From assembly GCA_030038995.1 (NCBI GenBank), contig JASHQS010000226.1, positions 1-37,230 on the forward strand: 37,230 bases of DNA. The letters run 5' to 3'. Numbering within the stretch: position 1 is the first letter of the stretch; each line of letters opens with the position of its first letter. The notes under the pieces were generated by a model. It was not told the DNA's origin and did not search any database. It saw only the letters and a program-made list of their open reading frames with translations. The stretch comes from Xanthobacteraceae bacterium (GTDB lineage Bacteria > Pseudomonadota > Alphaproteobacteria > Rhizobiales > Xanthobacteraceae). This document shows positions 26,073 to 36,515 of this stretch, piece by piece. The position numbers and the translations under genes were made by a program.

Positions 26073-26450
26073 ATGAGCGAGACGATGAACCAATTGCTGC
26101 TGGCCTATCTGCCGCTCATCATTTTCATCGGCGTGTCCGCCGTGATCGCGCTGGCGCTGCTCGCCTCCGCCTTTCTCATTGCCTACAAGCAGCCCGATCC
26201 GGAAAAGCTGTCGGCCTACGAATGCGGCTTCAACGCCTTCGACGACGCCCGCATGAAATTCGACGTGCGGTTCTATCTGGTGGCGATCCTGTTCATCATC
26301 TTCGATCTGGAAGTGACGTTCCTGTTTCCGTGGGCTGCGACATTCAGTCAGGTCGGCGCCTTCGGCTTCTGGGCAATGATGATTTTCCTTGCGGTGCTGA
26401 CGATCGGATTTATCTATGAATGGAAGAAGGGAGCGCTCGAATGGGATTGA
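26073..26450 (+). CDS. nuoA: NADH-quinone oxidoreductase subunit A
   Basis: 125 residues, three membrane helices. ATG at 26073 follows GGAAGGA. Characteristic segments are [20 protein letters not shown] (the quinone-site loop with its conserved Cys) and [21 protein letters not shown] small membrane subunit of complex I that helps form the quinone chamber with NuoH. First gene of the operon; its last bases overlap the nuoB start. Confidence 0.97.
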   Translation: MSETMNQLLLAYLPLIIFIGVSAVIALALLASAFLIAYKQPDPEKLSAYECGFNAFDDARMKFDVRFYLVAILFIIFDLEVTFLFPWAATFSQVGAFGFWAMMIFLAVLTIGFIYEWKKGALEWD

Positions 26451-27013
26451 GCGAACCCGCCGTCGCCGCATCGCCCCGGGGCGTACTCGATCCGCGCACC
26501 GGCAAGCCGATCGGCGCCGACGATGCGTTTTTTTCCGAGGTCGATAGCGAGCTCGCCGACAAGGGCTTTCTTGTCGCCGCGGCCGACGATCTCATTGCCT
26601 GGGCGCGCACCGGCTCGCTGATGTGGATGACGTTCGGGCTCGCCTGCTGCGCCATCGAAATGATGCAGGTATCGATGCCGCGCTACGACGTCGAGCGCTT
26701 TGGCTTCGCGCCGCGCGCCTCGCCGCGCCAGTCCGACGTGATGATCGTCGCCGGCACATTGTGCAACAAGATGGCGCCGGCGCTGCGCAAGGTCTACGAT
26801 CAGATGCCGGAGCCGCGCTACGTCATCTCGATGGGGTCGTGCGCCAACGGCGGCGGCTACTACCATTATTCGTATTCGGTGGTGCGCGGCTGCGACCGCG
26901 TCGTGCCGGTCGACGTCTACGTGCCGGGCTGCCCGCCGAGCGCGGAGGCGCTGCTCTACGGCGTGCTGCTCCTGCAAAAGAAGATCCGCCGCACCGCGAC
27001 GATCGAGCGCTGA
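26441..27013 (+). CDS. nuoB: NADH-quinone oxidoreductase subunit B
   Basis: 190 residues from the ATG at 26441, overlapping nuoA by 10 bases. It holds the terminal N2 [4Fe-4S] cluster, with ligands Cys69 and Cys70 ([10 protein letters not shown]), Cys134 ([10 protein letters not shown]) and Cys164 ([11 protein letters not shown]). An extra N-terminal segment of about 40 residues precedes the core, as in other alphaproteobacteria. Confidence 0.98.
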   Translation: MGLSEPAVAASPRGVLDPRTGKPIGADDAFFSEVDSELADKGFLVAAADDLIAWARTGSLMWMTFGLACCAIEMMQVSMPRYDVERFGFAPRASPRQSDVMIVAGTLCNKMAPALRKVYDQMPEPRYVISMGSCANGGGYYHYSYSVVRGCDRVVPVDVYVPGCPPSAEALLYGVLLLQKKIRRTATIER

Positions 27014-27015
27014 TC

Positions 27016-27639
27016 ATGAATGAGACGCTCGATACGCTCGGCCGGACGATTGCTGCCGCGCTGCCCAACGCGGTCGCCGGCTACAGCGTGGACTTTCGCG
27101 AGCTCACCGTCACCGCGAACGCACACGACATCGTCGCGGTGATGCGTTTTCTGCGCGGCGATCCGCGCTGCCGGTTCTGGTGCATCATCGATATCACCGC
27201 GGTCGATTGGCCGAGCCGCGAGCGGCGCTTCGACGTGGTCTATCACCTGCTATCGCCCAAGCACAATTTGCGGATCCGCGTGAAGGCGCAGACCGACGAG
27301 ACCACGCCGGTGCCGTCCGTCATCGAAATATTTCCGGGCGCCGATTGGTACGAGCGGGAGGTATTCGACCTCTACGGCATCGTGTTCACCGGCCATCCGG
27401 ACCTGCGCCGCATCCTGACCGATTACGGTTTCGAGGGGCATCCGCTGCGCAAGGATTTTCCGCTCACCGGCTTTGTCGAGGTGCGCTACGACGACGAACT
27501 CAAGCGCGTGGTCTATGAGCCGGTGCGGCTCACCCAGGAATTCCGCAACTTCGATTTCCTCTCGCCCTGGGAAGGCACCGACTACGTCCTGCCCGGCGAC
27601 GAGAAGGCGACGAAGCCGGGCGGCGGGCAGGGGAGTTGA
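27016..27639 (+). CDS. nuoC: NADH-quinone oxidoreductase subunit C
   Basis: 207 residues, the 30-kDa subunit of the peripheral arm. Signature segments are [20 protein letters not shown], the [20 protein letters not shown] motif and [18 protein letters not shown]. Separate from nuoD here, unlike the fused CD form of enterobacteria. Starts 2 bases after the nuoB stop. Confidence 0.98.
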   Translation: MNETLDTLGRTIAAALPNAVAGYSVDFRELTVTANAHDIVAVMRFLRGDPRCRFWCIIDITAVDWPSRERRFDVVYHLLSPKHNLRIRVKAQTDETTPVPSVIEIFPGADWYEREVFDLYGIVFTGHPDLRRILTDYGFEGHPLRKDFPLTGFVEVRYDDELKRVVYEPVRLTQEFRNFDFLSPWEGTDYVLPGDEKATKPGGGQGS

Positions 27640-27640
27640 G

Positions 27641-28087
27641 ATGAAACCGACGCTCAAGCCGGGGCTCACCCACCGCTTCGCCTACAAGGTGCCCGAGGAC
27701 AAGACGGTGCCGTACACCTATCCGGAGGCGCCGGAAATCGCCGCGATGCCCAAGGTGTTCGCCACCGGTTTCATGATCGTGCTGATGGAATGGACCTGCA
27801 CGCAACTGTTGGCGCCGCATCTCGATGCCGGCGAAGGCAGCCTCGGCGTCCACGTCGATGTCAGCCACCTCGCCGCGACGCTGCCGGGAATGACGGTGAC
27901 GGTCGACGTCGAAGTGACCGAAATTGTCGGCAGCCGTGTCGGCTTCACGGTCAAGGCGCACGACGGCATCGACCTTATCGGCGAAGGACGCCACGAGCGC
28001 TTCGTGGTCGCCTGGGACAAATTCAACGCGCGCGTCGCCGCCAAAGCCAAAAAGGCAGCGGAATTGCAGATGGCGAGTACCGGATAA
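27641..28087 (+). CDS. FlK-like (fluoroacetyl-CoA thioesterase family) hot-dog thioesterase within the nuo operon
   Basis: 148 residues, starting one base after nuoC with GGGGAG upstream and ending 3 bases before nuoD. It aligns almost without gaps to Streptomyces cattleya FlK as I remember that sequence: PEAPE, VFATGFM, LMEW, GEGSLG and SHLAATLPGMTVTV. Even the numbering of the FlK catalytic residues is kept (Thr42, Glu50, His76). The FlK lid phenylalanines 33 and 36 are Ile33 and Met36 here, so fluoroacetyl-CoA selectivity is not expected. It more likely hydrolyses another short acyl-CoA. No link with complex I chemistry is known to me; tight spacing says it is co-expressed. Confidence 0.85.
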   Translation: MKPTLKPGLTHRFAYKVPEDKTVPYTYPEAPEIAAMPKVFATGFMIVLMEWTCTQLLAPHLDAGEGSLGVHVDVSHLAATLPGMTVTVDVEVTEIVGSRVGFTVKAHDGIDLIGEGRHERFVVAWDKFNARVAAKAKKAAELQMASTG

Positions 28088-28090
28088 GGA

Positions 28091-29314
28091 ATGGCTGACA
28101 CCAATACCATCCCGGTCGGCGGACAGCGCGAGGGCGTCACCCGCAATTTCACGATCAACTTCGGGCCGCAGCATCCGGCGGCGCACGGCGTGCTGCGCCT
28201 GGTGCTCGAGCTCGACGGCGAGGTGGTGGAGCGCGTCGATCCGCATATCGGCCTCCTGCACCGCGGCACCGAGAAGCTGATCGAGCACAAGACCTATCTG
28301 CAGGCGATTCCGTATTTCGACCGGCTCGACTACGTCGCGCCGATCAACCAGGAGCACGCGTTCTGCCTGGCGGCGGAAAAACTGCTCGGCATCGAAATAC
28401 CGCGGCGCGCGCAGCTCATCCGCGTGCTGTATTGCGAGATCGGCCGCCTGTTGTCGCATTTGCTCAATGTCACGACCCAGGCAATGGACGTCGGCGCGCT
28501 CACCCCGCCGCTCTGGGGTTTCGAGGAGCGCGAAAAGCTCATGGTGTTCTACGAACGCGCCTCCGGCTCGCGCCTGCACGCCGCCTATTTCCGGGTCGGC
28601 GGCGTGCATCAGGACCTGCCGCCGAAGCTGATCGACGACATCGCGGCGTTCTGCGATCCGTTCCTGAAGGTGTGCGACGACATCGAGGTGCTGCTCACCG
28701 ACAACCGCATCTTCAAGCAGCGCAACGTCGGTATCGGCGTGGTCAAGCTGGAAGACGCCTGGGCGCGCGGTTTCTCCGGCGTGATGGTGCGCGGCTCCGG
28801 TGCCGCCTGGGATTTGCGCCGGGCGCAGCCCTACGAGTGCTATTCCGAGCTCGAATTCGACATTCCGGTCGGCAAGAACGGCGACTGCTACGACCGCTAT
28901 CTGATCCGCATGGAGGAGATGCGCCAGTCCATACGCATCATGAAGCAGTGCATCGACAGGCTGCGCGCGCCCGACGGGCAGGGCCGCGTCCTCGTGGACG
29001 ATCACAAGATCGTGCCGCCGCGCCGCGCCGAGATGAAGCGCTCCATGGAGGCGCTGATCCATCATTTCAAGCTATACACCGAGGGTTTCAAAGTTCCGGC
29101 CGGCGAGGTCTATGCCGCGGTCGAGGCGCCCAAGGGCGAATTCGGCGTCTATCTGGTCGCCGACGGCAGCAACAGGCCATACAAGTGCAAGATCCGCGCG
29201 CCGAGCTTCCCCCACCTGCAGGCGATGGATTTCCTCTGCCGCGGCCACATGCTGGCCGACGTCTCGGCGGTCCTCGGCTCGATCGATATCGTGTTCGGCG
29301 AGGTCGACCGATGA
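28091..29314 (+). CDS. nuoD: NADH-quinone oxidoreductase subunit D
   Basis: 407 residues, the 49-kDa subunit that forms the quinone-binding cavity with NuoB. Seen: [34 protein letters not shown] (quinone-site His), [17 protein letters not shown], and C-terminal [20 protein letters not shown]. The stop overlaps the start of the inserted DUF559 gene as ATGA. Confidence 0.98.
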   Translation: MADTNTIPVGGQREGVTRNFTINFGPQHPAAHGVLRLVLELDGEVVERVDPHIGLLHRGTEKLIEHKTYLQAIPYFDRLDYVAPINQEHAFCLAAEKLLGIEIPRRAQLIRVLYCEIGRLLSHLLNVTTQAMDVGALTPPLWGFEEREKLMVFYERASGSRLHAAYFRVGGVHQDLPPKLIDDIAAFCDPFLKVCDDIEVLLTDNRIFKQRNVGIGVVKLEDAWARGFSGVMVRGSGAAWDLRRAQPYECYSELEFDIPVGKNGDCYDRYLIRMEEMRQSIRIMKQCIDRLRAPDGQGRVLVDDHKIVPPRRAEMKRSMEALIHHFKLYTEGFKVPAGEVYAAVEAPKGEFGVYLVADGSNRPYKCKIRAPSFPHLQAMDFLCRGHMLADVSAVLGSIDIVFGEVDR

Positions 29315-29318
29315 GCGT
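29300..29318 (+). repeat. Left direct repeat at nuoD/DUF559 junction
   Basis: gaggtcgaccgatgagcgt, identical to 29803-29821. It includes the last codons and stop of nuoD and the start of the DUF559 gene. Confidence 0.95.
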
Positions 29319-29817
29319 CTCTCCGCGCGTGCCGCTAGGCTCTTCCTCCCCCTGCAAGGGGGAGGATAGGTGGGGGTCCGCGGCCTCGCGGTTTTCACGG
29401 ACGCCTGAGGTTACCGCGCGAGCGCGTCGCCTGCGTCGTGATGCAACGAAAGCAGAGAAAAAACTCTGGGCCGTGCTGCAGCGAGACCAAATGGAAGGCC
29501 TCAGCTTCCGTCGGCAACATCGCCTCGGTAAGTACGTTGTCGACTTTTATTGTGCCCCTCTTCGGCTCGCTATCGAAGTAGACGGCGGCCAACACAATCA
29601 GGATCGGCAACGCGCTAACGACGAACGCCGATCAAGATGGCTGAAAGGTAAGGGAGTTACGGTTCTCCGTTTCTGGAATAATGACGTGCTGGAAAATCTC
29701 GAGGGAGTTTGGGGCGAGATAGCGCGCACTGCCGCTCGGTTACGCTTGCGGCCCGCGACCCCCACCCTAACCCTCCCCCTTTCAGGGGGAGGGAATCTGG
29801 CGGAGGTCGACCGATGA
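29311..29817 (+). CDS. DUF559 (Vsr-like PD-(D/E)XK) endonuclease
   Basis: 168 residues. ATG overlaps the nuoD stop (ATGA), and its own stop overlaps the nuoE start (ATGA). The core, about residues 30-145, is a DUF559 domain: [36 protein letters not shown] (Asp), AIEVDGGQH (Glu/Asp/Gln-His) and [20 protein letters not shown], all family landmarks related to the very-short-patch repair endonuclease fold. The N-terminal 25 and C-terminal 20 residues are translations of the flanking hairpin repeats, for example [12 protein letters not shown]. Base use is AT-richer in the core than in the nuo genes. The DNA target and role are unknown. It is co-transcribed with complex I by position, not by function. 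Confidence 0.85.
   Translation: MSVSPRVPLGSSSPCKGEDRWGSAASRFSRTPEVTARARRLRRDATKAEKKLWAVLQRDQMEGLSFRRQHRLGKYVVDFYCAPLRLAIEVDGGQHNQDRQRANDERRSRWLKGKGVTVLRFWNNDVLENLEGVWGEIARTAARLRLRPATPTLTLPLSGGGNLAEVDR
29345..29379 (+). repeat. C/G-rich hairpin repeat, left end of DUF559 unit
   Basis: Stem cctccccc / gggggagg around tgcaa, followed by ataggtgggggtcc. It is the near-perfect reverse complement of 29757-29793 and is translated as residues 12-23 of the DUF559 protein. Confidence 0.85.
29757..29793 (-). repeat. C/G-rich hairpin repeat, right end of DUF559 unit (inverted)
   Basis: gacccccaccctaa followed by a ccctccccct/aggggga stem; inverted relative to 29345-29379. Encodes residues of about 149-161 of the DUF559 protein. 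Confidence 0.85.
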
Positions 29818-29821
29818 GCGT
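29803..29821 (+). repeat. Right direct repeat at DUF559/nuoE junction
   Basis: Identical to 29300-29318. It contains the DUF559 stop and the nuoE start in the ATGA overlap. Confidence 0.95.
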
Positions 29822-30554
29822 GCGCCGCCTGGCCGAGAAGCAGCCGCCGAGCTTTGCGTTCACCCCGGAGAATCTCGCCTGGGCCAAGGCGCAGATCGAC
29901 AAGTATCCGCGCGGCCGGCAGCAGTCGGCGGTCATTCCGATCCTGTGGCGGGCGCAGCAGCAATGCGGCGGCTGGCTGCCGCAGAAGGCGATCGAGGCGG
30001 TCGCCGACATGCTCGGCATGGCGAAGATCCGCGTGCTCGAAATCGCGACCTTCTACACCATGTTCAACCTGTCGCCGGTCGGCAAATTCCACGTCCAGTT
30101 CTGCGGCACGACGCCGTGCATGCTGCGCGGTGCCGACGCGCTGAAAAAAGTGCTGCGCCGCATGATCGGCGAAGAGAACGAGGTGAGCGCCGACGGCAAA
30201 TTCTCCTGGGTCGAGGTCGAATGCCTCGGCGCCTGCGTCAACGCGCCGATGGTGCAGATCAACGCCGATTATTTCGAGGATCTCACGTCCGACAGCCTGA
30301 CGCGCATCATCAACGATCTTTCTGCCGGACGCACGGTCAAGCCCGGGCCGCAGATCGACCGCATCAATTCGGCGCCGGTCGGCGGGCCGACGACGTTGAC
30401 CGATCCATCTCTGTTCGCCGGCGAAGCGGACGCCAAGGGCGAGGGTGACGCGCCCGACGACGAGGCCAAAAGACCCGGCGCCGCTGCCAACGTCCACGAA
30501 GCCCCGATACCAAAGCCACCGATTGCCGACGCAACCGATCCGAGGCGCCAGTAA
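29814..30554 (+). CDS. nuoE: NADH-quinone oxidoreductase subunit E
   Basis: 246 residues, thioredoxin-like 24-kDa subunit carrying the N1a [2Fe-2S] cluster through Cys97, Cys102, Cys137 and Cys141 ([18 protein letters not shown]). A low-complexity Pro/Ala tail of about 60 residues follows the fold, as in other rhizobial NuoE proteins. The start is the ATG of the right-hand direct repeat. Confidence 0.97.
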   Translation: MSVRRLAEKQPPSFAFTPENLAWAKAQIDKYPRGRQQSAVIPILWRAQQQCGGWLPQKAIEAVADMLGMAKIRVLEIATFYTMFNLSPVGKFHVQFCGTTPCMLRGADALKKVLRRMIGEENEVSADGKFSWVEVECLGACVNAPMVQINADYFEDLTSDSLTRIINDLSAGRTVKPGPQIDRINSAPVGGPTTLTDPSLFAGEADAKGEGDAPDDEAKRPGAAANVHEAPIPKPPIADATDPRRQ

Positions 30555-30559
30555 CGACC

Positions 30560-31870
<1,311 letters not shown>

Positions 31871-31881
31871 GGAGCGAGCCG

Positions 31882-31992
31882 ATGACCATTTCACCGACCG
31901 TGTGGCGCGTCGTCTCGAACCTGGTGCGGGTCGATATCGCTGCCGGCATTACCCTCACGGTGATGTTGTTGATCCGGCTGACGTGGCACTGA
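31882..31992 (+). CDS. 36-residue single-helix membrane microprotein
   Basis: MTISPTVWRVVSNLVRVDIA followed by AGITLTVMLLIRLTWH and TGA. The ATG is 11 bases after the nuoF stop, preceded by GGGAGCGAG, and the stop is one base before the nuoG ATG, so it fits the operon's translational spacing. About residues 18-33 form one hydrophobic helix. It could be a small accessory membrane protein or a translational-coupling leader for nuoG. It matches no family I know. Confidence 0.6.
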   Translation: MTISPTVWRVVSNLVRVDIAAGITLTVMLLIRLTWH

Positions 31993-31993
31993 C

Positions 31994-34075
31994 ATGACCA
32001 AGCTCATCGTCGACGGCAAAGAGATCGACGTTCCGCCGGAATACACGCTCCTGCAGGCGTGCGAGGCGGCGGGCGCCGAGATTCCGCGCTTCTGCTTTCA
32101 CGAGCGGCTGTCGATCGCCGGCAATTGCCGGATGTGCCTGGTCGAGCTGGTCGGCTCGCCGAAGCCGGTGGCGAGCTGCGCCTGGGGCGTGCGCGACTGC
32201 CGGCCCGGGCCGAAGGGCGAGCCGCCCGAGGTGAAGACCCGCTCGCCGATGGTGCGCAAGGCGCGCGAAGGCGTCATGGAGTTTTTGCTGATCAATCATC
32301 CGCTCGATTGCCCGATCTGCGACCAGGGCGGCGAATGCGATCTGCAGGACCAGTCGATGGCCTACGGCATCGACGCCAGCCGCTTCCGCGAGAACAAGCG
32401 GGCGGTCGAGGACAAGTATCTCGGCGCGCTGGTCAAGACCTCGATGAACCGTTGCATCCAATGCACCCGCTGCGTGCGCTTCGCCGCGGAGGTCGCCGGC
32501 GTGCCGGAGCTCGGCGCCACCGGCCGCGGCGAGGACATGGAGATCACCACCTACCTGGAAAAGGCGATGACCTCGGAGCTGCAGGGTTGCGTCGTCGATC
32601 TCTGCCCGGTCGGCGCGCTCACCGCCAAGCCGTACGCGTTCACGGCGCGGCCCTGGGAACTCGGCAAGACCGAGTCGATCGACGTGATGGACGCGCTCGG
32701 CTCGGCGATCCGCATCGACACCCGCGGCCGCGAGGTCATGCGCATCCTGCCGCGCACCAATGACGACATCAACGAGGAATGGATTTCCGACAAGACCCGC
32801 CACGTCGTCGACGGCCTGCGCACCCAGCGCCTCGATCAGCCTTATATTCGCCAAGGCGGCCGGCTGCGCGCAGCGACCTGGACCGAAGCCTTCCGCGCCA
32901 TCGCCGCAAAGCTCGCGCGCGTAAATCCCAAGCGCATCGGCGCGTTGGTCGGCGACCTTGCCGCAGTCGAGGAAATCTTCGCGCTCAAAGACCTGATGAG
33001 CCGGCTTGGCGTCGTCAATCTCGATTGCCGGCAGGACGGCTCGGCGCTCGATCCGCGCTGGGGCCGGGCGAGCTATTTGTTCAACGCCACCATTGCCGGC
33101 ATCGAGGCCGCCGACGCGCTGTTGATCGTCGGCTCAACGCCGCGAAAAGAGGCGGCGGTGCTCAACGCGCGCATCCGCAAGCGCTGGCGCGCCGGCAATT
33201 TCCCGATCGGCCTGATCGGTCCGCAGGCGGATCTGACTTATCCATACGATTATCTCGGCGCCGGTCCCGAAACGCTTGCCATGGTGGCGCGGCACTCGTT
33301 TGCCGAGACGCTGCGCAAGGCCGAGCGTCCGCTCGTGCTGGTCGGCGCCGGCGCGTTTGCGCGCGCCGACGGTGCCGCTATCGCTGCGCTGGTGGCGAAG
33401 GCTGCCGTCGAGCTTGGCGCGGTCAAGGACGGCTGGAACGGTTTTAGCGTGCTGCACGGCGCCGCCTCGCGCGTCGGCGCGCTCGATCTCAACTTCGTGC
33501 CCGGCGAGGGCGGACTTAGCGCGCGGCAGATGGCGGCCTCCGGCACGCTCGACGTGGCGTTCCTGCTCGGCGCCGACGAGATCGACGTCGCGCCCGGCGC
33601 ATTCGTCATCTACATCGGCAGCCATGGCGAGCGCGGCGCGACGCGCGCCGACGTGGTGCTGCCGGGGGCAGCCTATCCGGAAAAATCGGCCATCTTCCTC
33701 AACACCGAAGGCCGCGTGCAGATGGCGACGCGCGCCTCGTTCCCGCCGGGCGACGCGCGCGAGGATTGGGCCATTTTGCGGGCGCTGTCGGACGTTTTGG
33801 GCCATCGGCTGCCTTACGACTCGCTGGCCGCGCTGCGCCGGGCGCTGTTCAAGGCCCATCCGCACTTGCAGCGCATCGGCCAGATCGCGCCCGGCGACGG
33901 CGCCGCTCTGCACAAGCTCGCCGCCTCGGCCGGCGGCAATAGCGAGCGGACGCCGTTCCGCTCCAGCGTCGGCGATTTCTATTTCACCAATCCGATCGCG
34001 CGCTGCTCGGCGGTGATGGCGGAATGCTCGGCACTGGCGCTCAAGCGGCGCGCCGGCATTACGGCCGCGGAGTAA
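31994..34075 (+). CDS. nuoG: NADH-quinone oxidoreductase subunit G
   Basis: 693 residues, the large 75-kDa iron-sulfur subunit. [2Fe-2S] N1b: Cys34, Cys45, Cys48, Cys62. N5 with its histidine ligand: His102, Cys106, Cys109, Cys115 (HPLDCPICDQGGEC). N4: Cys154, Cys157, Cys160, Cys204. A molybdopterin-oxidoreductase-like domain without cofactor follows to the end. The cysteines of the extra N7 cluster are not seen, as usual for the mitochondrial-type enzyme. Confidence 0.97.
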   Translation: MTKLIVDGKEIDVPPEYTLLQACEAAGAEIPRFCFHERLSIAGNCRMCLVELVGSPKPVASCAWGVRDCRPGPKGEPPEVKTRSPMVRKAREGVMEFLLINHPLDCPICDQGGECDLQDQSMAYGIDASRFRENKRAVEDKYLGALVKTSMNRCIQCTRCVRFAAEVAGVPELGATGRGEDMEITTYLEKAMTSELQGCVVDLCPVGALTAKPYAFTARPWELGKTESIDVMDALGSAIRIDTRGREVMRILPRTNDDINEEWISDKTRHVVDGLRTQRLDQPYIRQGGRLRAATWTEAFRAIAAKLARVNPKRIGALVGDLAAVEEIFALKDLMSRLGVVNLDCRQDGSALDPRWGRASYLFNATIAGIEAADALLIVGSTPRKEAAVLNARIRKRWRAGNFPIGLIGPQADLTYPYDYLGAGPETLAMVARHSFAETLRKAERPLVLVGAGAFARADGAAIAALVAKAAVELGAVKDGWNGFSVLHGAASRVGALDLNFVPGEGGLSARQMAASGTLDVAFLLGADEIDVAPGAFVIYIGSHGERGATRADVVLPGAAYPEKSAIFLNTEGRVQMATRASFPPGDAREDWAILRALSDVLGHRLPYDSLAALRRALFKAHPHLQRIGQIAPGDGAALHKLAASAGGNSERTPFRSSVGDFYFTNPIARCSAVMAECSALALKRRAGITAAE

Positions 34076-34084
34076 GGACAAAAC

Positions 34085-35110
34085 ATGGCTGCGGTCTGGT
34101 CCGATTATCTGCTGCCGTTCCTGATCGTGGTGGGCGAAAGCCTGCTCCTGCTGGTGCTGCTTCTGATCGCGGTCGCCTACCTGCTCTATGCCGACCGCAA
34201 GATCTGGGCGGCGGTGCAGATCCGGCGCGGCCCCAACGTGGTCGGGCCGTGGGGCCTGTTTCAATCGTTCGCCGATCTGCTCAAGTTCGTGCTCAAGGAG
34301 CCGGTCATTCCCGCCGGCGCCAACAAGGGCGTGTTTCTCATCGCGCCGTTCGTCACCACGACCCTGGCGCTCGCCGCCTGGGCGGTGATTCCGGTCAGCG
34401 CCGGCTGGGTGATCGCCGACATCAACGTCGGCATTCTCTATATCTTCGCTATTTCGTCGCTCGGCGTGTACGGCGTCATCATGGCGGGGTGGGCGTCCAA
34501 CTCCAAATATCCGTTCCTCGCCGCGCTGCGCTCGGCGGCGCAGATGGTGTCCTACGAGGTCTCGATCGGTTTCGTCATCATCACCGTGTTGCTGTGCGTC
34601 GGCTCGCTCAATCTTTCCGCGATCGTCGAGGCGCAGAACAGCCGCTGGGGACTTCTGGGCTGGTTCTGGCTGCCGCTGTTGCCCATGCTGGTGATCTTTT
34701 TCGTCTCGGCGCTGGCCGAGACCAACCGGCCGCCGTTCGACCTGGTCGAGGCCGAATCGGAACTCGTCGCCGGCTACATGGTCGAATACGGCTCGACGCC
34801 CTACATGATGCTGATGATGGGCGAGTACGTGGCGATCACCACGATGTGCGCCATGTGCACGATCCTGTTCTTCGGCGGCTGGCTGCCGCCGTTCCCGGTG
34901 GTGCCGTTCACCTGGATTCCGGGGGTGGTCTGGTTCGTCTTGAAGGCGACGTTCGTCTTCTTCATGTTCGCCATGGTCAAGGCGTTCGTGCCGCGTTATC
35001 GCTACGATCAATTGATGCGGCTCGGCTGGAAGGTGTTCTTGCCGATTTCGCTGGCGATGGTGGCGATCGTCGCCGGCGTGCTGCAGGTTATCGGCTGGGC
35101 GGCGAAGTGA
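34085..35110 (+). CDS. nuoH: NADH-quinone oxidoreductase subunit H
   Basis: 341 residues, about eight membrane helices, forming the quinone entry channel. Landmarks: [40 protein letters not shown] and the acidic loop [22 protein letters not shown]. Starts 9 bases after nuoG. Confidence 0.98.
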   Translation: MAAVWSDYLLPFLIVVGESLLLLVLLLIAVAYLLYADRKIWAAVQIRRGPNVVGPWGLFQSFADLLKFVLKEPVIPAGANKGVFLIAPFVTTTLALAAWAVIPVSAGWVIADINVGILYIFAISSLGVYGVIMAGWASNSKYPFLAALRSAAQMVSYEVSIGFVIITVLLCVGSLNLSAIVEAQNSRWGLLGWFWLPLLPMLVIFFVSALAETNRPPFDLVEAESELVAGYMVEYGSTPYMMLMMGEYVAITTMCAMCTILFFGGWLPPFPVVPFTWIPGVVWFVLKATFVFFMFAMVKAFVPRYRYDQLMRLGWKVFLPISLAMVAIVAGVLQVIGWAAK

Positions 35111-35122
35111 ACGGAGCGGGCG

Positions 35123-35389
35123 ATGGAATACTCGCTGCCGGGCTGGCTCGGCGCGCTGGTCGGAACGATCGTCGCCGTCGTGCTCTACGTGCCGGCGATC
35201 CGCATCGTCGACCGGCATCTGCGCGCGCAAGGCGGTCCGCTGACGCTGGAGAAGCGCGAGGATTTCGAGAGCCGGATCGCGCTGGTGCGGCGATCGATTC
35301 TGGGAATCGATATCGCCATCCTGGCGACGCTCGGCTATTGGATCGGCAAGGCGCTCGCCGGCGCGGCCGGCGCGCCGGCGCTGCACTAG
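35123..35389 (+). CDS. 88-residue two-helix membrane protein between nuoH and nuoI
   Basis: Two hydrophobic helices ([19 protein letters not shown] near residues 8-26, [18 protein letters not shown] near 58-75) with a charged loop of Arg, Glu and Lys between. ATG at 35123, 12 bases after nuoH; stop 16 bases before nuoI. A similar small unnamed gene may occur here in relatives, but I cannot verify that. A possible accessory or assembly component of complex I; function unknown. Confidence 0.75.
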   Translation: MEYSLPGWLGALVGTIVAVVLYVPAIRIVDRHLRAQGGPLTLEKREDFESRIALVRRSILGIDIAILATLGYWIGKALAGAAGAPALH

Positions 35390-35405
35390 GCGGCACGAGG
35401 ACGCC

Positions 35406-35894
35406 ATGAAGCTCGATCGCGCCGCCCGTTCGATATTTCTCAAGGAATTCGTCGAGGCCTTCGTCGTGTCGCTGCGCTATTTCTTCAAGCCGAAGGCGAC
35501 CATCAATTATCCGTTCGAGAAGAACCCGATCTCGCCGCGCTTCCGCGGCGAGCACGCGTTGCGCCGCTACCCGAACGGCGAAGAGCGCTGCATCGCCTGC
35601 AAGCTGTGCGAGGCGATCTGCCCGGCGCAGGCCATCACCATCGAGGCCGGGCCGCGCCGCAACGACGGCACCCGCCGCACCACGCGCTACGACATCGACA
35701 TGGTCAAATGCATCTATTGCGGCCTGTGCCAGGAGGCCTGCCCGGTCGATGCCATCGTCGAGGGGCCGAATTTCGAATTCTCGACCGAGACCCGCGAGGA
35801 GCTTTATTACGACAAGGAGCGGCTCCTTGCCAACGGCGACCGCTGGGAGCGCGAGCTCGTCAAGAACATCGAACTCGACGCGCCCTACAGATAA
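35406..35894 (+). CDS. nuoI: NADH-quinone oxidoreductase subunit I
   Basis: 162 residues with two 4Fe-4S ferredoxin motifs: [12 protein letters not shown] (Cys62, 65, 68, 72) and [12 protein letters not shown] (Cys102, 105, 108, 112), carrying clusters N6a and N6b that feed N2. An amphipathic N-terminal part lies on the membrane. Confidence 0.98.
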   Translation: MKLDRAARSIFLKEFVEAFVVSLRYFFKPKATINYPFEKNPISPRFRGEHALRRYPNGEERCIACKLCEAICPAQAITIEAGPRRNDGTRRTTRYDIDMVKCIYCGLCQEACPVDAIVEGPNFEFSTETREELYYDKERLLANGDRWERELVKNIELDAPYR

Positions 35895-35906
35895 TACCGG
35901 CCGCTC

Positions 35907-36515
35907 ATGATCATTCACGCGATCTTCTTTTATCTGTTCGCCGGCGTCACCGTGGCGTCGGCGGTGATGGTGATCGCCGCGCGCAATCCGGTGCATTCGG
36001 TGCTGTTTCTCATTCTGGCATTCGTCAACGCGGCCGGCCTGTTCGTTCTCTTGGGCGCCGAGTTCCTGGCGATGATTCTCATCGTCGTCTATGTCGGCGC
36101 CGTCGCCGTGCTGTTCCTGTTCGTGGTGATGATGCTCGACGTCGATTTCGCCCAACTGCGCCAGGGTTTCCTCAACTACCTCCCGGTCGGCGCGCTGATC
36201 GGCGCCGTGCTGCTCGCCGAGCTGCTGCTCGTGGTCGGCGGCTGGGCGATCGCGCCGGCTACCACGCCCACCGCCGCGCCAATCGTGGCAAACGTCAGCA
36301 ACACGGCAGCGCTCGGCCTCGTGCTCTATACCCGCTACGTCTATTTCTTCGAGGCCGCGGGCGTCATCCTGCTCGTCGCCATGATCGGCGCCATCGTCAT
36401 GACGCTGCATCACAAGCCGCAGGTGCGGCGCCAAAACATCGCCGAGCAGGTGGCGCGCCGGCCCTCGAGCGCCGTCGAGCTGGTCGAGGTCAAACCGGGG
36501 CAGGGGCTGTCATGA
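35907..36515 (+). CDS. nuoJ: NADH-quinone oxidoreductase subunit J
   Basis: 202 residues, five membrane helices; [21 protein letters not shown] and [20 protein letters not shown] (the pi-bulge helix region) are typical. Its stop overlaps the nuoK start (ATGA). Confidence 0.97.
   Translation: MIIHAIFFYLFAGVTVASAVMVIAARNPVHSVLFLILAFVNAAGLFVLLGAEFLAMILIVVYVGAVAVLFLFVVMMLDVDFAQLRQGFLNYLPVGALIGAVLLAELLLVVGGWAIAPATTPTAAPIVANVSNTAALGLVLYTRYVYFFEAAGVILLVAMIGAIVMTLHHKPQVRRQNIAEQVARRPSSAVELVEVKPGQGLS

Larger units (their letters stand above)
29300..29821 (+). mobile_element. Small DUF559-nuclease insertion unit in the nuoD/nuoE junction
   Basis: A 19-bp perfect direct repeat (29300-29318 and 29803-29821), containing the gATGA stop/start overlap, bounds about 484 bases. 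Inside lie C/G-rich hairpin repeats in opposite orientation at both ends (29345-29379 and 29757-29793) and between them a DUF559 nuclease gene. Removing one direct repeat and the insert gives a clean nuoD-nuoE ATGA overlap. The architecture of target duplication, inverted termini and nuclease is that of a small mobile unit. Calling it mobile is inference from this structure. Confidence 0.65.

Noticed and set aside
29709-29813. Extended upstream start for nuoE
   Set aside because: The frame is open through the hairpin repeat, but NuoE homologues begin near [10 protein letters not shown] and the ATG at 29814 sits in the ATGA overlap.
33134-35443. 769-residue open frame on the minus strand
   Set aside because: It lies wholly opposite nuoG and nuoH, is composed of Arg/His/Asp/Gln-rich low-complexity sequence with no domain, and is the usual antisense shadow of high-GC coding DNA.
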